Assembly: GCF_009727055.1 (NCBI RefSeq)
Contig: NC_052359.1
Span: 8,028,418-8,092,417 of the forward strand
Direction of reading: 5' to 3'
DNA: 64,000 bases
Source: Benincasa hispida
Taxonomy: Eukaryota > Streptophyta > Magnoliopsida > Cucurbitales > Cucurbitaceae
This document shows positions 35,291-47,357 of this stretch, one piece after another. A program made the position numbers and the translations under genes. Within the stretch, counting starts at the first letter, position 1, and each line of letters opens with the position of its first letter. Below the pieces are notes generated by a model that saw only the letters and a list, made by a program, of their open reading frames with translations, searched no databases and had not been told where the DNA came from.

Positions 35291-37383
35291 AGCTCATTGA
35301 CGACATGAATAGAGGCTGATTTTCTAGAATTTGCAACTCGGCCTCTTCGCTTGTTTCTTCGATTTATAGCGTAATTTCAACTCTAATGACTCCAAATAAA
35401 TTACAGACTCTTGGGAACACATATAAGCTTATCAAGCAAGAGCCAATTACAAATTTAATTGAAAAATCAAAGAGAAATTAAAAGCCAAAACTCAAACAAC
35501 CATATCAGTACAACAGTTTTTATATAACTCATATAAAACACCCACCATACCAAAATTAAACCGAATTGAATGCTTATAAGATGCTCTGATACCAGTTTTT
35601 GGAATATACCATCATACAGCGAAAGTGACCAGGATCATAAACACTCTAATTCATTAATTTTGGCAGAAACGGAAGCATGCTTCAACAGAAATAAATGAGT
35701 TTTATGACATACCTTTGTAGAACTTCCTCTAAGCTTGAATCCAGCTGCAATTCTTCTCTGAATCTTATTGTAAACCACCCCAATATCTTCCCTACTATCT
35801 TCTTGGTGCTCTAGATTGAGTAGTGGGACTCAAAGTAAGCCTGAATTAAGGGAATTCAGAGACAAGCTCACAACTGCAACCCAAATGAAGAACACCTTTC
35901 TTCATCCAAATTTTCAGAGAAATTCTTTCGGTTGCTCTACCTCAAAACACTCAAATCTCTTCAATATATTGCAGACCATCATGCAAAGATATTTCTGTAT
36001 GAGATGCAGCTCATGCTTAGAGTTAATGAAGCTTGAAGAGGTGGGTTGTTAGTGAGCTACTTGGAAAAAGACAATGGAGAAAATCAATTTTCCATTATGT
36101 GTTTTTTCCTTTCTTTTTCAATTTTGATAAATATTGATTTCACAAATCAACAAAATTAACTTCATACATTAATTTTCTTAATAAAATTAATAAATAATTA
36201 TTTGAACAATTTAAATAATCCTAACTAATTCAATATCAAATATTAAACTAATTTTACACAATTCAATCTTCAAATATTTAAATCATATTTAAATATTATT
36301 TCTCCAATTTCATTTAATTCTAATTTAAACACTTCAAATTAACTTATCACGCTACTTTAGAGCTAATCCACTTATGAGCTAGTAGAGGGACCTACAGATC
36401 ATGGATTCCAACAATCCGAGATTAATCGACTAAACTCATTAGACCGATCTAACCCCCATTTGTTAATTAATGGGTGATTCCACTGAAGCCCATAGTTGAA
36501 CTCTTCTCATTATAGATATATTATGTCCACTCGAATAACCATGATTAGTAAGTTAACCCTTTACATGTTGTTCGTAATAACAGTTGGGTCGAATCTTTGT
36601 TTTACCCCCGAAATTACCTCTTGTTCCTTAAGTCTCACTGATCCCCTAATGAACAATTGATTTGTGATCCAATTAACAAATTGAATCCCTATCGGGCCAA
36701 TGAGCAGGTGAGACTTCTTGTTTAAGACCCATAATTAACACTTGAAGGGATCGACCTTTCTACTAACCCTCATCGGGTAGGAGTGAATTTCTTCTTACAC
36801 CCTATGCCCCAGCTATTCATCTGATCTTATTCCTAAAATAGGAGGCTTATTGAGCAGAGACAGTTGGTCTACTCTCACCGTTTGCAGATCAAAGGATAAT
36901 TCCGAACAAACAGGAGTTTATAGTTAGCTCAGGATTAAGGTAAAGTTACCTAGGTCATCACTTTGAAATAGTTAGTCTTAAACAGTAAACAACGTTATAA
37001 AGTAAGAGTGACTGGTTTCGTGGTTCGATCTTGCACAAAACTTATTTGCACATGACACCCCCACTTCTCATGTCCCAACATGAACGAATTAAGTTCACAT
37101 CGTTTGAAGCACTTTACAACTCTTTGTAACAACTACAGAGTAGGCCGCATCCAATAATGTTATCAGAATAAGGCACCAAATCTTATTCATATACTATAGA
37201 TCATTTTGACTATTTATTCGAATCTGATCCACTTGTATGTCTCCACATAAAATTCAAGTACTCGTGTACTAATCAAGGGACTTAGATTTATTAGATTTCT
37301 AAAAAATAATATATTCAATAACAGCTTATTAAATTTTTAGAATGAGTTATGTTGTTTACAAACTGCGAGTTTTATGCCCAATA

Positions 37384-37500
37384 AAAACAACGTTTGACCC
37401 GACCGTTATTACGAACAACCTGTGGAGGGATGACTTACTAATTATGGTTATATGGAGTGAACAAAATATATCTCCAGTGAAAGGAGTGCAATTACTAGGC
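37384..37500 (+). repeat. Family-A LTR fragment A2, right part
   Basis: It resumes the LTR interrupted at 29842, after the AAAAC target duplication: ACGTTTGACCCGACCGTTAT corresponds to the text at about 57550-57570 in the copy there. It ends at about 37500, where it meets the truncated B1 element. Confidence 0.75.
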
Positions 37501-38205
37501 GTTAATACTAGAAAAACTATTAAACTATTGATGACTTTCTTATATACACAAAGCTATCAACGTTTTGATCAAAGGCATAAGATTTGATCGTTGTATCAAA
37601 TCTTATGTTTCAATATCGAGAAGCTTGCTTTAGTCAATAAATGGACCGATTAAGCTTGCAAACTTTTTGCTCTTGATTTTGGGTTATGAATCCCTCGGGC
37701 TGCTCCATGTAAATGGTCTCCTTAAGATTGCCATTTAGAAAGGTTCTTGGCATTCATCTCCCAAATCTCATAGTCATAATATGAGGCAATGGACATGAAA
37801 GTTCTAATAAATTTAAGCATGGCAACACATGAAAAACTCTCCTCATAGTCAACTCTCTCAACCTGGGTATAACCCTTTGCCACTAATCTAGCCTTGAAAG
37901 TTTGTACCTTCCCATCAGCACCTGATTCCTCTTGTAGATCTATTTACAGCCTACAGGTTTGACCCCATCAGGTTGATCTACAAGATCCCATATGAAATTG
38001 AAGTACATAGACTCCATCTCGAGATCCATCACTTTAATCTATTCATCTTTGTCAATATCCTCCATATATTTATTGTAAGACAATGGATCCTCAACTTCAA
38101 CATCAGCTACCATAGCCAGAATTTATGTTAAACCCACATAGCGAATAGGTGGGTTCACAACCCTCCAATTACGTCGAGGTTCCCTCAACACTTGAGGTGG
38201 ATTTG
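37501..38205 (-). pseudogene. B1 reverse transcriptase remnant
   Basis: The minus strand shows the Copia RT text YYDYEIWEMNAKNLS and then SIY, stop, LKQAS, where TGA replaces the Gly of the conserved IYGLKQAS. A decayed NIRFD block follows, then FLVL immediately before the position where YVDD should stand. The junction with A2 lies there. The enzyme would copy element RNA to cDNA. This copy cannot. Confidence 0.8.
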
Positions 38206-38849
38206 ACCTACTTGGATGATCCTACTTCAACAACTTTTGTTGAGGTACTAGGTTCTTTAACAACTCTTGTTGAAGATTCAGTAGTTTCTTTAGAAATTTC
38301 ATTCAACACAATCTTACTTCGAGGCCTGTGCTCCCTTATGTGGCCTTCTTCAAGACAAGTAGCATTTGTCGACACAAACACTTTGTTTTCTTTAGAATCG
38401 AGAAAGTAACCACCTCTCGTTCTTTTGGGGTAGCCTACAAATAGGCACAATTTTGAACGTGGTTCTAATTTCTTAGGATTAACCTCAAGCACGTGTGTTC
38501 GGAAACCCAAAATTCTGAAATGTCGTAAACTAGCTTTACGACCATTCCATAATTCCAAAGGTGTTATAGCAACACTCTTGGATGGAATGCAGTTCAGGAT
38601 GTATGCTATAATATCTATTATATAATCCCAAAACGAGTCAGGTAAGGAAGCATAAATTATCATTGACCGAACCATGTCTAACAGGGTCCGATTTCATCTT
38701 TCCGATACACCATTTTGCTGAGGTGTACAAGGTGCTGAGAGTTGGGATACTATTCCATGTTTTATCAAATAGTTCTGGAATGTTAAATCTATGAACTCTC
38801 CACCTCGATTAGATTGAAATGTTTTAATCGTTCTGTTTCATGCATTTTC
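38206..38849 (-). pseudogene. B1 integrase remnant, C-terminal half
   Basis: Minus-strand text includes FQSNRGGEFIDLTFQNYL, APCTPQQNGVSER, a stop, NRTLLDMVRSM, then the open stretch 38675-38208 with TPLELWNGRKASLRHFRI, KLCLFVGYPKRTRGGYF and VFVSTNATCLEE. The GGEF and PQQNG...R blocks are the Copia integrase core with its catalytic Asp/Glu region. The other half is at 41013-41400, beyond the inserted LTR. Confidence 0.88.
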
Positions 38850-41012
38850 TAAAGGAAATTGGATTCGAGATTTCCATGAGCAGGGGAAAGAAGATTATTC
38901 CAAATCACAATCATGAATGAACATTACATTTACAGTCGACTTCAAAATAAACAGTTATACAATTCTTACAGAAATTACAGCATGAATAACTCAAATGAAC
39001 AAAGAGCAAACTCTACGAACATTTGAAGATGCGTTTCCACACTCCTTTGCGCACGACTACTCGAACAACAGCAACCTCGAACGCTCGATCTACACAACTG
39101 CAACACAGCACGAACACTTCGAGCTCGTCCTCAACGATCGCCTCGGTCACGAACTCCTAAGCAACAACACGAACGGCCTCCACATCACCTCGACGGTGTT
39201 GAGTTGAGTAAGACACCACCAAGAAGGCGACTTTGGTATTCTCGGTGTGAGAATCCAGAGGGTGGGCTCTGTTCAGACTTGGTATGAGACAGACGAAGGA
39301 GGAAACACCGATCATGTACACGACTGGGCAAGTGGGAGATGGCAGAGACCTATCCTATAAATCAACGCCCAATCGTTTAGCTCAGTTTGTCGCCTACAGA
39401 CATTACATGATAGTTTACTTTAGGCAAGCGATCGTCTAGCAAAAGCTATGCGATCGTTTGGTAAATACTGTACGATCGTTTAGCTTGCCACTGCACGATT
39501 GTTTAGCTAGCCGAAGTCGTTATTTAGTAAATCTATATTTACTTGACGACTCCGTGAGATCCTTTTGCGTGAGAGAGAAATCTCAAAAACTTTTTATGAA
39601 AACTTTTCAACAGTTTGTGAATCTTTCTAAAATTAGGAAAACTATTTTCCTTTTATCTCACAATTACCATGAAAATTCAATAACCACCCACTTAATTGGT
39701 TATTAGAGAAAAATATTTAATTATCCAATAATTAATATTGTTATAAATATAAATGATAATCAACTTATCATACTATATTTATAACCTATAATTATAATAT
39801 TTCATCTTATGAAACATATAAATAATAGTTCTTTTTCTAATCCATGGTACTTAATGTAAATCTCATTTACATCAATCCTCCACTAGATGTATCTCATACA
39901 TCATACTAATTATATCATATATAGTCAAAATACCTCTTGTCAATTTGAACATTTCAAATCAACACCAATAACTGATCCTCAACTGAATCCATTGAGCTAC
40001 CAAATGGACCTTATGAACCTGTAGCTCGAAGCTCCAATGGTACGTGAATAACTGACTAAACTCTTTAGTCACGGGATCCACCATTTGTTAACTGCCAGGC
40101 ACTCCACTAAAGACCGACAACTCAACTCTCTTTACCACAGATATATTATGTGTCCATCTTAACCAATCAATAATGCAACATCCCTTCACAGATCGTTCAT
40201 AAGTACAGTTGGGCCAATAACCGTTATGCCCCTGTAGTTACATCTGTCTCCTTAAGTACCGCTGATCCCTCTAATGAACATAAGTCATAGTCCTACTATG
40301 GCTGACTCCTCTCTTCCAAAGAGAAGTTGTGGCCAATATGTTCAAGCCTCAGAATCAGCCCTTAAGGGACCAATCTCTCTACTTATCCCTACTTCAGGAA
40401 AGGAGTGAATTCCATCTCATGGATTGAGTTCCCAACTCCAAGACAGACAAGTCGCCAAAAAAGTAGGCATGTTAAGTTGGAAATCTAACCACTCTCACCC
40501 ATACTAATCAAAGGACCGCCTTCAAAGGCAGGAGTTCCCAAAACACTCAAGATTAAGGTTGTGTCATTTATGGTCGTTTAGGTGAGATGCAAGTCTCTAG
40601 TATCAACGACGTTATATATATAATCTAGTCATCTCGTGGTCTAGGTCTTATACAAACTCTTTGTATAGGACACCCCCGCTCGCATGTTTCCACATGAATG
40701 GTTAGGATCTACCATCTGTGGTAGTTTACAACACTTGCAAACCTCTACAAAGTAGGCCATATCCATAGTGTCACCAGGATCAGGTATCCCACCTTAATCC
40801 TTATACTATAAACCTATTTAGGTTATCACTTAAGACATGATCCACTTGTATATAACATATACATGCTTAAGTTCATATAAGATAACCAATGAGCTTTGTT
40901 TATTGGATATGAGTAAATGTCAGAATTAAATAAAACTTATTTGATTCATCAAACAATGTGTATCTTTACAAAACAACGAGACTCTGGGAGAATCAGGACA
41001 CCAGTCCTAACG
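38850..41012 (-). repeat. Family-C solo LTR inserted in B1 integrase
   Basis: The 2163-bp LTR has decayed ends TA...CG for TG...CA. It splits the B1 integrase frame, and the target duplication TTTTC is at 38845-38849 and 41013-41017. It matches, reverse-complemented, the family-C LTR at 55181-57226. No internal element sequence remains, so the two LTRs recombined. It carries an ATCGTTTAGC-type array at 39365-39520. Confidence 0.92.
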
Positions 41013-41850
41013 TTTTCAACTTCAACCTTGAATTCTTTGAACTTTTCAAAAGATTCAAACTTGTGTTGCATTAAATAAACGTACATATATCTTGAATAAT
41101 CATCAGTACAAGTGATGAAATATTCATAACCTCCCCTTGCTTTGACATTCATTAGACAACAAAGGTCTAAATGTATTAGCTCTAGAGGTTGTTTAGCCCT
41201 ATAACCCTTTCCAGTAAAAGGTCTTTTAGTCATTTTGCCTTCAATGCAAGACTCACACACAAGTAAAGAATTTTCTTTTAACTCACTTAGAAGTCCATTC
41301 TTCACCAACTTCTTAATCTTATTGAGATTGATGTGTCATAGTCTTAGATACCAAAGTTAGACATTTTCTTTATGAGAAAATTTAAGTTTTTTTATGTCGA
41401 GTTACTACAGTCTTAAACATTTTTGTGTTATAGAGGGCGTTAGTTGATAACGGTCTTAGCACATAAAGATTATTTTCCAATTTTACAAAACAATATCAAC
41501 ACCATTCTTAAAAATAAACACTTTATTTAAAAGAAAGTTGATAGTATAAGAACGTTCAAGCAAACACTTTAAAGAAACAAGGTTACTTTTTAAATCAGGA
41601 ACTACATAAACATTTTCTAAAATAAGAAATTTGTTCTATAAAGTCAACCGGAGACCCCCATCTACCACAGTCGAGACGACGTGCCCAGTTCCAACCCGCA
41701 TCATCATCTCACCAATATTTAGTTGCCACCAGGAACTAATTCTCTAAAATGAAGAATAAACGTGGTTAGTGGCCCCAGAATCCATAATCCAGGCAGAATC
41801 ATCATTCTCCACCAAGCAGGTTTTCAATACAAGTAAATCATATTTACCTT
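41013..41850 (-). pseudogene. B1 protease-to-integrase remnant (GAG-pre-integrase)
   Basis: The open stretch 41308-40949 reads LVCESCIEGKMTKRPFTGKG, then LELIHLDLCCLMNVKARGGY, ITCTDDYSRYMYVYLMQHK and FKEFKVEVEN, the GAG-pre-integrase zinc part and integrase core start (D of HLDLC and D of TDDYS). Further right, toward 41800, protease-like text is heavily decayed. It continues in frame across the solo LTR into 38849. Confidence 0.82.
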
Positions 41851-42715
41851 GCTTGGTCTTCTTCTTTTCTACCAAGTATTTAGGGCAGTTCCTCTTCTAA
41901 TTTCCATCTTGGTTGTAATGGAAACAAATTCCTTTTGTAGCCTTGATTGGTCTTCTGCCCCTTTGAACAACAATTACAGGGTTAGCTTTCTCATTTTTGC
42001 CATTATTCTTCTTCCACTTTTTGGTGCCAAAGGAAGAAGGTACAAACTTAGTCCAATAGGTCGAACCTCTGTGGAACTTCTTAGAAGACGAAGCAATATT
42101 TGCTTCACCTTTCTATTCCTTGCTTTTCATCAAGGATTGAAAGGTCCGTAGCTCATTTAATAGAGTGGTCAGGTTGTAGTAAATCTTGTTCAAAATAGCA
42201 TTGCTACGAAAATATAGGAAACTGTCAGGAAAAGATTCCAAAATGAAGCTAACCTGACTAGCTTCATCGATGCTTGACCCATTCATCTCTACCACGTTGA
42301 AGTGGACCATCATGTTGAGAACATGTTCTCGAATAGATGCCCCTTCTTGCATACGGGCATTGAAGATGTGATTGAGAGAGACATGCCTGAGCTATGCGGA
42401 TGATTGTCCAAACATTCCCTTCAGGGACTCAATGATCTCACGGGTTGTGAGCATGACCTCATGCTTCTTGGCCAAGACTTCGTTAAGACTTGCCAAAATA
42501 TACGCTCGGGCCTCATCGTTTGTCCGTGTCCAACGCTCGTATGCTTCCCGAACGTTTCGAGGAACATTGGGAGTTGTAATGGGAGGAAAATCCTCCATTA
42601 GGACATAACGAATATCATCGATGATTAGTATTGTGTTGATAATGTTTTTCCAACTAGTATAATTTTCTCCTGTTAATTTATCCGCGGCAAGCAAGTTTAA
42701 TGTAGCGGTAGCCAT
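41850..42715 (-). pseudogene. B1 gag remnant
   Basis: The start at 42715 gives MATATLNLLAADKLTGENYT and continues through YERWTRTNDEARAYILASLN and TTREIIESLKGMFGQ to a frameshift near 42392, then MQEGASIREHVLNMMVHFN (42352 on) to 42113. The zinc knuckle at 41935-41880 is damaged: Cys to Tyr, His to Asn and Trp to stop. It is the same gag family as A1 and B2. Confidence 0.87.
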
Positions 42716-43687
42716 GATAAAGTAATTGTGGAAAAAGAACAAACTATTTATAATTAATTTACTTTGCATTAAACCACTCAAACAACCAATTAGTTTTAGC
42801 AAAAAAATGTACCCTTAGTGACATCTAATTTTTGCAATGATATTTTAGTGAAGCAAGAAAAAAGTCATCATAGAGTGATTAAGTACCCCTTCACTGAAAT
42901 GAGACATTCCCAACCATTAAACAAAAATAATACATTGTCACTATTACTAACCGTCACCATTGTTTGGTCCAGAATCTGTTAACTTGCTTAACAATTCTTG
43001 TAAATGTAACCCCTAATTTTAGGTTCTAGAGTTCCGCCCTGATGTGTCAACCATAAGGAAAAAAACCGATTGGGACAAGAAACTAAAGCAACCCTATCCA
43101 TTTATGGAGATTGAATAAAGTGTCATGCAATACTATAGTTCTTTAGGGGGACACCCACGATGCCACGAGGTGATGCATGAAAATTTATTTAACCTAATGA
43201 GAGAGACTGAGGGATGTGTTATCACATGTCTTGCTCCCACTTACTACAAACACTCTCTCCATTTACCTTGTTATTGACCTACCTAAATGCCACCCATAGG
43301 GGGACACCTATGGTGTCTCAAGGTCGAGTGTAGCTCTCACGATGTGAATTTACAAGGAGAAACGTGTAGAGGATAAATGAAGTATCATATATCCCATTTT
43401 CCTCTGAGTGTCTTACCTAGGATCGATTCACTTAAGAAAAACCCGGCTACTGATTTTAAGTACGTGAACATTTAATTTGTTAAAAAACAACACCTGTCTT
43501 TGATGATTAAAAAAATTTAATTGAAGTCTCATTAAACTCGTTAACAGACTTTAATCAAACTTGCATGCATGTAACAAATCTATTTAATCCACCTTTTTAG
43601 GTAGTTTCCTAGGTAGGGGTGCGACATTTCCGTCAACTTAAGTACCCCAGCCTAGACAGAATCCACTTTAGACAAAAGGTCCCTTAT

Positions 43688-44145
43688 TAAGATTAGCAAC
43701 AATCCCCGTGGGATCGGTCGGGGTAGGAATCCCCGGTTTGACCGAGGATGGGGGTCAAATTGGGGATAAAAAATGGGTCCTCGTCCCCGACCCCGCCCCG
43801 AATATTTTAAATAATAATAACATTAATAATTAAAAACATTTTAGATTTAATAAAAAGTTTAATATAATTATATTTATAATTAGTTTTAATACTTTGTTGT
43901 ATTAAATATTTAAAATTTGAATATAAATACAAAAATTTAATTGACTTTAAATAAATAATTAATTAAAAATAAAAATATAAACGGGGAATTTTTCCTGTGG
44001 GGACCCGATCCCCGAACGGGGATTCTCGACCCCGACCTCGACTCCCCAAAACGGGGAATGGGGCGGGGACGGGGATTATAAATCCCCACGGGGATGGGGA
44101 TGGGGAGTGCATCCTCTGCCCTGCCCCGCCCTGTTGCCAACCCTA
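43688..44145. mobile_element. hAT-type MITE in the B1 leader
   Basis: The 458-bp insertion has ends TAAGATTAGCAACAATCCCC and, from the right, TAGGGTTGGCAACAGGGCGG, a terminal inverted repeat of hAT type. The 8-bp target duplication TCCCTTAT is at 43680-43687 and 44146-44153, and the empty site is visible in B2 near 61,700. The ends are G/C-rich (CCCCG/CGGGG runs) and the middle is AT-rich. No transposase. Confidence 0.9.
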
Positions 44146-44884
44146 TCCCTTATAGATACATTTGTTACATATTTAATCTTTTAATAAGAATCAATTTAAT
44201 CTTATTAAACCAATTAAAAGATTAAACTAAGATTTCTAATCTCATTAGTGATCTTAGGTTTATCTTAATATTTTTTAAAACAATTTTAAAAAGAATGATT
44301 ATAACCTAAGGTTTGCATGCAACTCTCAATTATCGATTTTAATTATAATTTCATTTAATTTTAATGACTATAAATAAATGAAACAATTAAAACATTCATT
44401 GCATACTTGACATACTTCGGTTAATTACTAACGTATATAACAATTATGTAACTAGGTAATGAATCATACTGTAGCATACTTTCCATACATTCATTCAACC
44501 ATATATTATAACAATTAGAATAAATGATGCATGGATATGCTATAAATGCATGCAAACATATATTATAACATTTTATACTATATGATGCATGTTCATGCTA
44601 TATAATTTAAATCATGCATATACATATATATAACATTTATAATATAAAAAATGATGCATGAATATAAATGCATAACCTATGGTGGGTTTTAAAACTATAA
44701 GACATACAATATGACATATGATAAAAAAAACATACATCAAATGTATATTTAAAACTAACAGTTAAAGGACTGGGATAGGACACCTAAAAGGAACTTAAAA
44801 GCTACTTATTACAAGAATAAGAGTCATTCGGTTCGAAACAAGTGAACCAGGCCTTGAACCACTCGAATCGAACCGTCCACCATG

Positions 44885-45075
44885 GAACTCTCTGCGGTGA
44901 TCGTGTAGCAAACTTGTTGTAAATGTTGCACTAACTTGCTACACAATCTTGTAGCAAAGCAAAAGCTACACGATCATGTAGCAAAAACCACACGATCTTG
45001 TAACATAAGCTACACGATTGTTTAGCAAAAGCTACACGAATGTGTAGGAAAAAGCTACACGATCTTGCAGAAATG
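44885..45075. repeat. B1 leader: array of CACGATC-type words
   Basis: About ten words such as GCTACACGATC, TTGTAGCA, CACGATTGTTTAGC and CACGATCTTG occur at 15-25 bp spacing. This is the same word family as in the A1 leader and again lies between the primer site and gag. Confidence 0.75.
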
Positions 45076-45396
45076 CAATCTTCCTCATCGAAGCAGTGCT
45101 TTGAATTTCCTCTTTGAAGCTCATCAAGAACGACACGAGCGACTCAAAACATTAAATATAGACTCTATCACATAAATATGCCAAAAACATGGGCCTTTAC
45201 AAACCAAATTTTTAAAAGAATAAAGCCTTAAAACTAAGTATCCTATCCTGAAACATTCATCAACAAAACCACATTCATCACTAAACTATTCATCGGGTGA
45301 ATCATGAACAAAATGCAAAATATTAAAACCCACCATTGCTGTAAAAATTGATTAAATAAGAAATGGAATTTGGGATCAATAAACCAACAAACCTGT

Positions 45397-45409
45397 CTCT
45401 GATACCAAT
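45397..45409 (-). other. B1 primer-binding site
   Basis: The minus strand reads ATTGGTATCAGAG directly after the LTR end. It is complementary to the 3' end of initiator tRNA-Met, the usual Copia primer. Confidence 0.85.
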
Positions 45410-47357
45410 TGAAGGATCTTATTGAAGAGAACCTTGAGCGTAAGTAGGATCGTCCCAATTTCCATTTCCCAAAGAATATAATTTGTTTTAGAAAAGAAAG
45501 AACAAACTTATGCATTTACATGAATTATAACATGTTTAATTAAAAAAAAAAGAAGGAAACTTAGAGGTTTCAAAAACTCTTACCTTTGAAGACTTTCTTA
45601 ACGAACATTACCATGATGGCGACCTTGGTATTCTTAGGCAGAGAACCCAGGAGTAGTGGCTCTGGCTATTTTGGAATAATGAGGGAAGGATTGAAAGTGG
45701 AGAGAAGGATTAGAACTTGTGATTGATCTCTAAGAACAACAACTCTCACAAAACGTTTCTATCTATCTACTTTTCATACTAATCAAGGAGACTCTCTCCT
45801 ATCCAAAGACAAATAACACCATCCATCCATTTACGTGAGTGGAGAGAAAAGAGCGCTAATACCTGTCTCTTATACACATCTAGATGTGTATAAGAGACAG
45901 CACTTACATAGGTGGAGAGAAAAGAGAGGGAGGGAGACTCCCTCATTTAATTCAAAATAACATTTAATATATATATATATGACAAACTTATCATATAATA
46001 TATATATTAAATTATATGCTATATCAAATATAACATATAACCTATAGTTTTAATATTGTATCATATACAATATAACCTATAGTTTCTTTTCTCTCTCACA
46101 TGACATTTAATATAAATTACATTTATATTAAATTTAACATTTATGAATCCAATTCGTATAATTAATATTTGAATCTTATTCAAAAATTTAATTTCCTCTC
46201 ATAATGTATAAAATACATTATACCAATTAAAATAACTTAATTATATCATATATAATTAAATCTTATTAATTTGAACAATTCAAATTAATCCAAAAACTGA
46301 TTATCATTTAATCCTATTGAGCTACCAAGAGGGCCTCATGGACATGTAGCTTGAAGCTCCAACGATACATGAATAATTAATTAAACTCTTTAATTAAATT
46401 ATTCATCATTCGTTAACTATCGAACACTCTACTAAAGACTGACAACTGCACTCTTCGCACTACAGATATATGTCCATTGGATATAACCAATCAACAGTAC
46501 GATGACCCTTCATAAATTGCTCGTAAGTACAGCTGGGCCAAAAACTATCGTTTTTCCCCTGTAGTTACATCTAACTCCTTAAGTACAACTGATCCCTCTA
46601 ATGAACAATAGACCATAGTCCAACTATGACTAAACCCCTCTCAGGTCAGGAGAGGGTGTGGCGCCACATTTTTCAAGCCTCGAAATTAGCCCATAAGGGA
46701 GCAATTTATCTATTTACCCCGAACTCGAGGAAGAAGTAAATTCCTTCTTGTGTAACTGTATTCTTAACTCTTCAATTAGACGAATCCTCAAGATGGTGGG
46801 CTTATTAAGTCGGTGATCTGGTCACTTTCACCCATACAAATCAAAGGATCGCTCTTATAGGCAGGAGTTCACAACTCACTCAGGATTCAAGTCATGTTAC
46901 CTATGGCCATCCTAGTGAAATGTAAGTCTTTATTACGAACGGCGTTATATAATGAGACGAAACATTTTATGGTTCGGTCTTATTCAAACTCCTTTGTATA
47001 GAATATCCCCGCTCACATGTCTATACATGAATGATCAGGATTAGATCATTTGCAGTACTTTACAACAATTATAACACCTACAAAGCGGGCCACACTTGTA
47101 GAGTCACCAACATAAGGTACCCAACCTCATCCATCTACTACAAACCATTTAGGTTATCACTTAAACATAACCCACTTGTATGTCTCTATATACATGTTTA
47201 AGCTATAAGATAACCTTGGATGTTAGTTTTTGGTTTGTGGTTAATGCAACTAAAATATGGAATAAAATATCACATATTTTATTAAATAAATAATGAGTTT
47301 GCTCAAAATATTTACAAAATATAGGACCTTATGACATTCAGGGCATCAACACCAACA
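45410..47357 (-). repeat. B1 5' LTR (family B)
   Basis: The LTR runs from TGAAGGATCTT to CACCAACA. Its 1948-bp length includes a 38-bp adapter at 45863-45900, which interrupts it between two near copies of the same 26-bp LTR text. It aligns with the LTR at 3479-5404. Confidence 0.85.
45863..45900. other. Nextera mosaic-end junction (assembly artefact), copy 2
   Basis: This is the same perfect 38-bp palindromic adapter as at 6350. It sits inside the B1 LTR. The text before it (GTGGAGAGAAAAGAG) and after it (GTGGAGAGAAAAGAG) is the same LTR position read twice with nearby differences, so two LTR reads were joined through the adapter. Confidence 0.97.

Larger units (their letters stand above)
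29843..37383 (-). mobile_element. A1: complete non-autonomous Copia element (gag only)
   Basis: The 7541-bp minus-strand element has LTRs at 29843-31668 and 35597-37383, a primer site at 35584-35596 and a purine tract CAAATAGGAG at 31680-31671. The 5-bp target duplication AAAAC lies at 29838-29842 and 37384-37388. One LTR end has decayed from CCCAACA to CCCAATA. The 3.9-kb interior has a long leader and a broken gag, but no protease, integrase or reverse transcriptase: sequence passes from the gag zinc knuckle almost directly to the 3' end. Mobility would have needed proteins from another element. It is inserted in A2. Confidence 0.9.
37501..47357 (-). mobile_element. B1: degenerate Copia element with gag-pol, 3' truncated
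   Basis: Reading on the minus strand from the right: 5' LTR 45410-47357, primer site 45397-45409, leader to 42716, gag 42715-41850, protease/GAG-pre-integrase and integrase split by a solo LTR at 38850-41012, then reverse transcriptase to about 37501. The order gag-integrase-RT is diagnostic of Copia. The RT stops just before the YVDD catalytic motif, and RNase H and the 3' LTR are lost. Many stops make it inactive. A hAT MITE lies in the leader. Confidence 0.88.

Noticed and set aside
43937..44140. Pro/Arg-rich minus-strand frame
   Set aside because: It lies inside the hAT MITE and is produced by the CCCCG/CGGGG-rich inverted end.
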